This document shows positions 5,607 through 7,066 of a stretch of DNA of 7,066 nt, in pieces (position 1 is the first letter of the stretch; each line of letters begins with the position of its first letter). The notes below the pieces were generated by a model, which saw only the letters and a program-made list of their open reading frames with translations, searched no databases and had not been told where the DNA came from. The stretch comes from Syntrophobacteria bacterium (GTDB lineage Bacteria > Desulfobacterota > DSWW01). Made by a program: the position numbers and the translations under genes. The stretch covers positions 1-7,066 of the forward strand of contig JAQYVQ010000585.1 of assembly GCA_030145435.1 (NCBI GenBank), read 5' to 3'.

Positions 5607-7066
5607 TTAGAGAAGGTTGTGGTGGAGGGCCCTTGCAATCGTGTCCGCGCAATCGATGCCGCTCTGGCATGCCAACTCGGTTCCGATTCCCCTGGCCCCT
5701 GCACAATCCCCGGCCACGTATAGGCCCGGGATGGGTGTTTCATTCGGATGCCGCAAGCGTCCCACCTGGCGGGTGTCCTGGCAGGTAGAGATCACCGGCC
5801 CGCCCCGCTTTCCCATCCAGCTCTCCAGAAAGCGGGTGTTGAAGCGGTCGATCCACACCACATGTTTGCGAATCTCGGGACGGAGCGTGAAAAGGGCCTC
5901 CAGCATGGCATCGATCCAGGCATCCTGGCCATCAGGTGTCTCTTGATCGCAGGTAGGAGCGGCCGAACCCAGAGTCAGTAACTGCATGCCCGGCGGGGCG
6001 AGCTGAGGGTCAAAATTCGTGGGTACCGGACAGTAGTAGGAGAAGATCTTCGGGATTCTCCCTGCAAGCGTATCCTCCCAGAGCCCATGAATGTCCTCCA
6101 CGGACAAGGGGGACTCAGGATTGTTTCTAGCATCCCGGATCCCCACAAGGATGCCTTCCTTGACGACCGGCCTGTCCAGGAGGATCTTCGCCTGTACTGC
6201 ACTCAGAGAGCTTCTCATCCTGCCAATGTGTTCCAGGTATTCGGGTGTGAACCTCTGCTTACCGGTGAGCCTCACCGTGTCCTGGAGCGAGGTTGTGCTC
6301 ACAACAGCCCTGGACGAGAAGAATCTTCCGTCCGCGGTCTCCACTCCCACGGTCTTCCCTCTTTGCACGCAGATTCTCTTGACGCGGCTGTTCTTTTCGA
6401 TCCTTGCACCGAATGCCCGGGCCCCTTCCAGAAACGCCTCCGGAATGGCCACAGCTCCTCCCCTGGGATATCCCGGGGCCTGATCCCTCAGGGCCCTTTG
6501 GGTACACCAGGCCGCTTCTCCCGCCGAAACCCGGGAGAAGGGAATGACAAAGTAGAGCCCCATCATGGTGCTGTTGAAAAGCATGAGGCGAGGATTCTGC
6601 CTGACACGGAGGGCATCCTCCTCCAGGTTGACTTCATTCATTGACTTCATGGCCCTATCCGACAGTACAAGAGGGGCGAGCATTCTCTTGAGAAGGGCCG
6701 GAATTTGCAGCGGCTTGATACCGAGTTGGCGGAACATGGAGGCGTAGAAAAGCGGAAGGGAACGTATGCGGGTATCTCCCGTGATGTCAAAAGACGGTCC
6801 CTGGATGCGCATAAGCGGCTCGTGGCGCAGGAACTGAACAGCCTGCCGGGCCCCGAGCCTGCGCTGGACTTCGCCGATGGGGCCGCGGTTCCCTCGTGAG
6901 AAGAAGTGGGCGCCCACATCCACATGGACCCCCTCTTTTTCATAGAAGGAGCAGGCGCCTCCGACCCTTTCGTTCTTCTCCAGAAGGATGACTTTGCAGC
7001 CATGGCCGGCCAGGACGGCACCTGCCGCTGTTCCTCCCATGCCTGTCCCGATGATGACCACATCAT
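5607..7066 (-). CDS. FAD-dependent phytoene-desaturase/retinol-saturase-like oxidoreductase (5' end outside window)
   Basis: Residues are numbered from the GTG at 7061. That codon is probably an internal Val: the codon before it reads Asp, giving DVVIIGTGMGG, the usual start of this fold, and the frame runs to the right edge. The FAD dinucleotide-binding motif GTGMGG (5-10) is followed by the acidic strand end LLEKNERVGGAC, with VDVGAHFF after it. The C-terminal flavin-contacting motif is GLYVAGDCAGARGIGTE (446-462). About 484 residues fits the CrtI-like family of carotenoid desaturases, isomerases and all-trans-retinol 13,14-reductase-like proteins, which use FAD to add or remove hydrogens along isoprenoid chains. 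Many members have unknown substrates, so the specific reaction cannot be assigned; another FAD amine-oxidase-fold enzyme is the main alternative. The stop TAA is at 5609-5607, and a strong terminator follows. Codon usage is GC-rich, closer to the arsenic-type genes than to the adjacent prenyltransferase gene. Confidence 0.85.
   Translation of the reverse strand, partial: DVVIIGTGMGGTAAGAVLAGHGCKVILLEKNERVGGACSFYEKEGVHVDVGAHFFSRGNRGPIGEVQRRLGARQAVQFLRHEPLMRIQGPSFDITGDTRIRSLPLFYASMFRQLGIKPLQIPALLKRMLAPLVLSDRAMKSMNEVNLEEDALRVRQNPRLMLFNSTMMGLYFVIPFSRVSAGEAAWCTQRALRDQAPGYPRGGAVAIPEAFLEGARAFGARIEKNSRVKRICVQRGKTVGVETADGRFFSSRAVVSTTSLQDTVRLTGKQRFTPEYLEHIGRMRSSLSAVQAKILLDRPVVKEGILVGIRDARNNPESPLSVEDIHGLWEDTLAGRIPKIFSYYCPVPTNFDPQLAPPGMQLLTLGSAAPTCDQETPDGQDAWIDAMLEALFTLRPEIRKHVVWIDRFNTRFLESWMGKRGGPVISTCQDTRQVGRLRHPNETPIPGLYVAGDCAGARGIGTELACQSGIDCADTIARALHHNLL

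Noticed and set aside
6087..6644. + strand open frame of 185 codons opposite the oxidoreductase
   Set aside because: It is antisense to a gene with clear FAD-binding motifs at both ends, and its translation has no family signature.

Overview
The window looks like bacterial chromosome of fairly high GC. Hand-counted lines give about 65% GC in the first gene, about 55% in the prenyltransferase gene and about 40% just after it. The gene set (anaerobe-style radical SAM fusion, arsenite methyltransferase, DUF5714) suggests an anaerobic or microaerobic lineage such as a Desulfobacterota-like organism. That placement is an inference from gene style only; no rRNA or marker gene is present.

Left part (1-4157, + strand): two tightly spaced genes that look like an organoarsenical biosynthesis operon. 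The first is cut by the left edge. It encodes a very large fusion: a radical SAM domain with its cluster-binding N-terminus outside the window, an ArsM-type As(III) S-adenosylmethionine methyltransferase with all three expected arsenic-binding cysteines, and a cysteine-rich DUF5714 domain of unknown function. Twelve bases after its stop comes a second fusion, joining the two glycosyltransferase-like families named after arsenosugar cassettes (TIGR04282/DUF2064, then TIGR04283). Together the polypeptides could methylate arsenic, carry out a radical SAM step on the methylated product and add or rework a sugar. The radical SAM part has a GGEP motif and does not look like canonical ArsS, so the product may differ from the known arsenosugars.

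Middle (4158-5398): a 332-base low-GC gap holding one possible 28-codon ORF and a hairpin, then a + strand UbiA-family membrane prenyltransferase. Its ribosome binding site is good and its base composition differs from the arsenic genes.

Right part (5399-7066): a convergent - strand gene for an FAD-dependent phytoene-desaturase/retinol-saturase-like oxidoreductase, cut at its N-terminus by the right edge and followed by a textbook rho-independent terminator. UbiA and CrtI-like enzymes are both commonly isoprenoid enzymes, but nothing here fixes their substrates or ties them to the arsenic genes.
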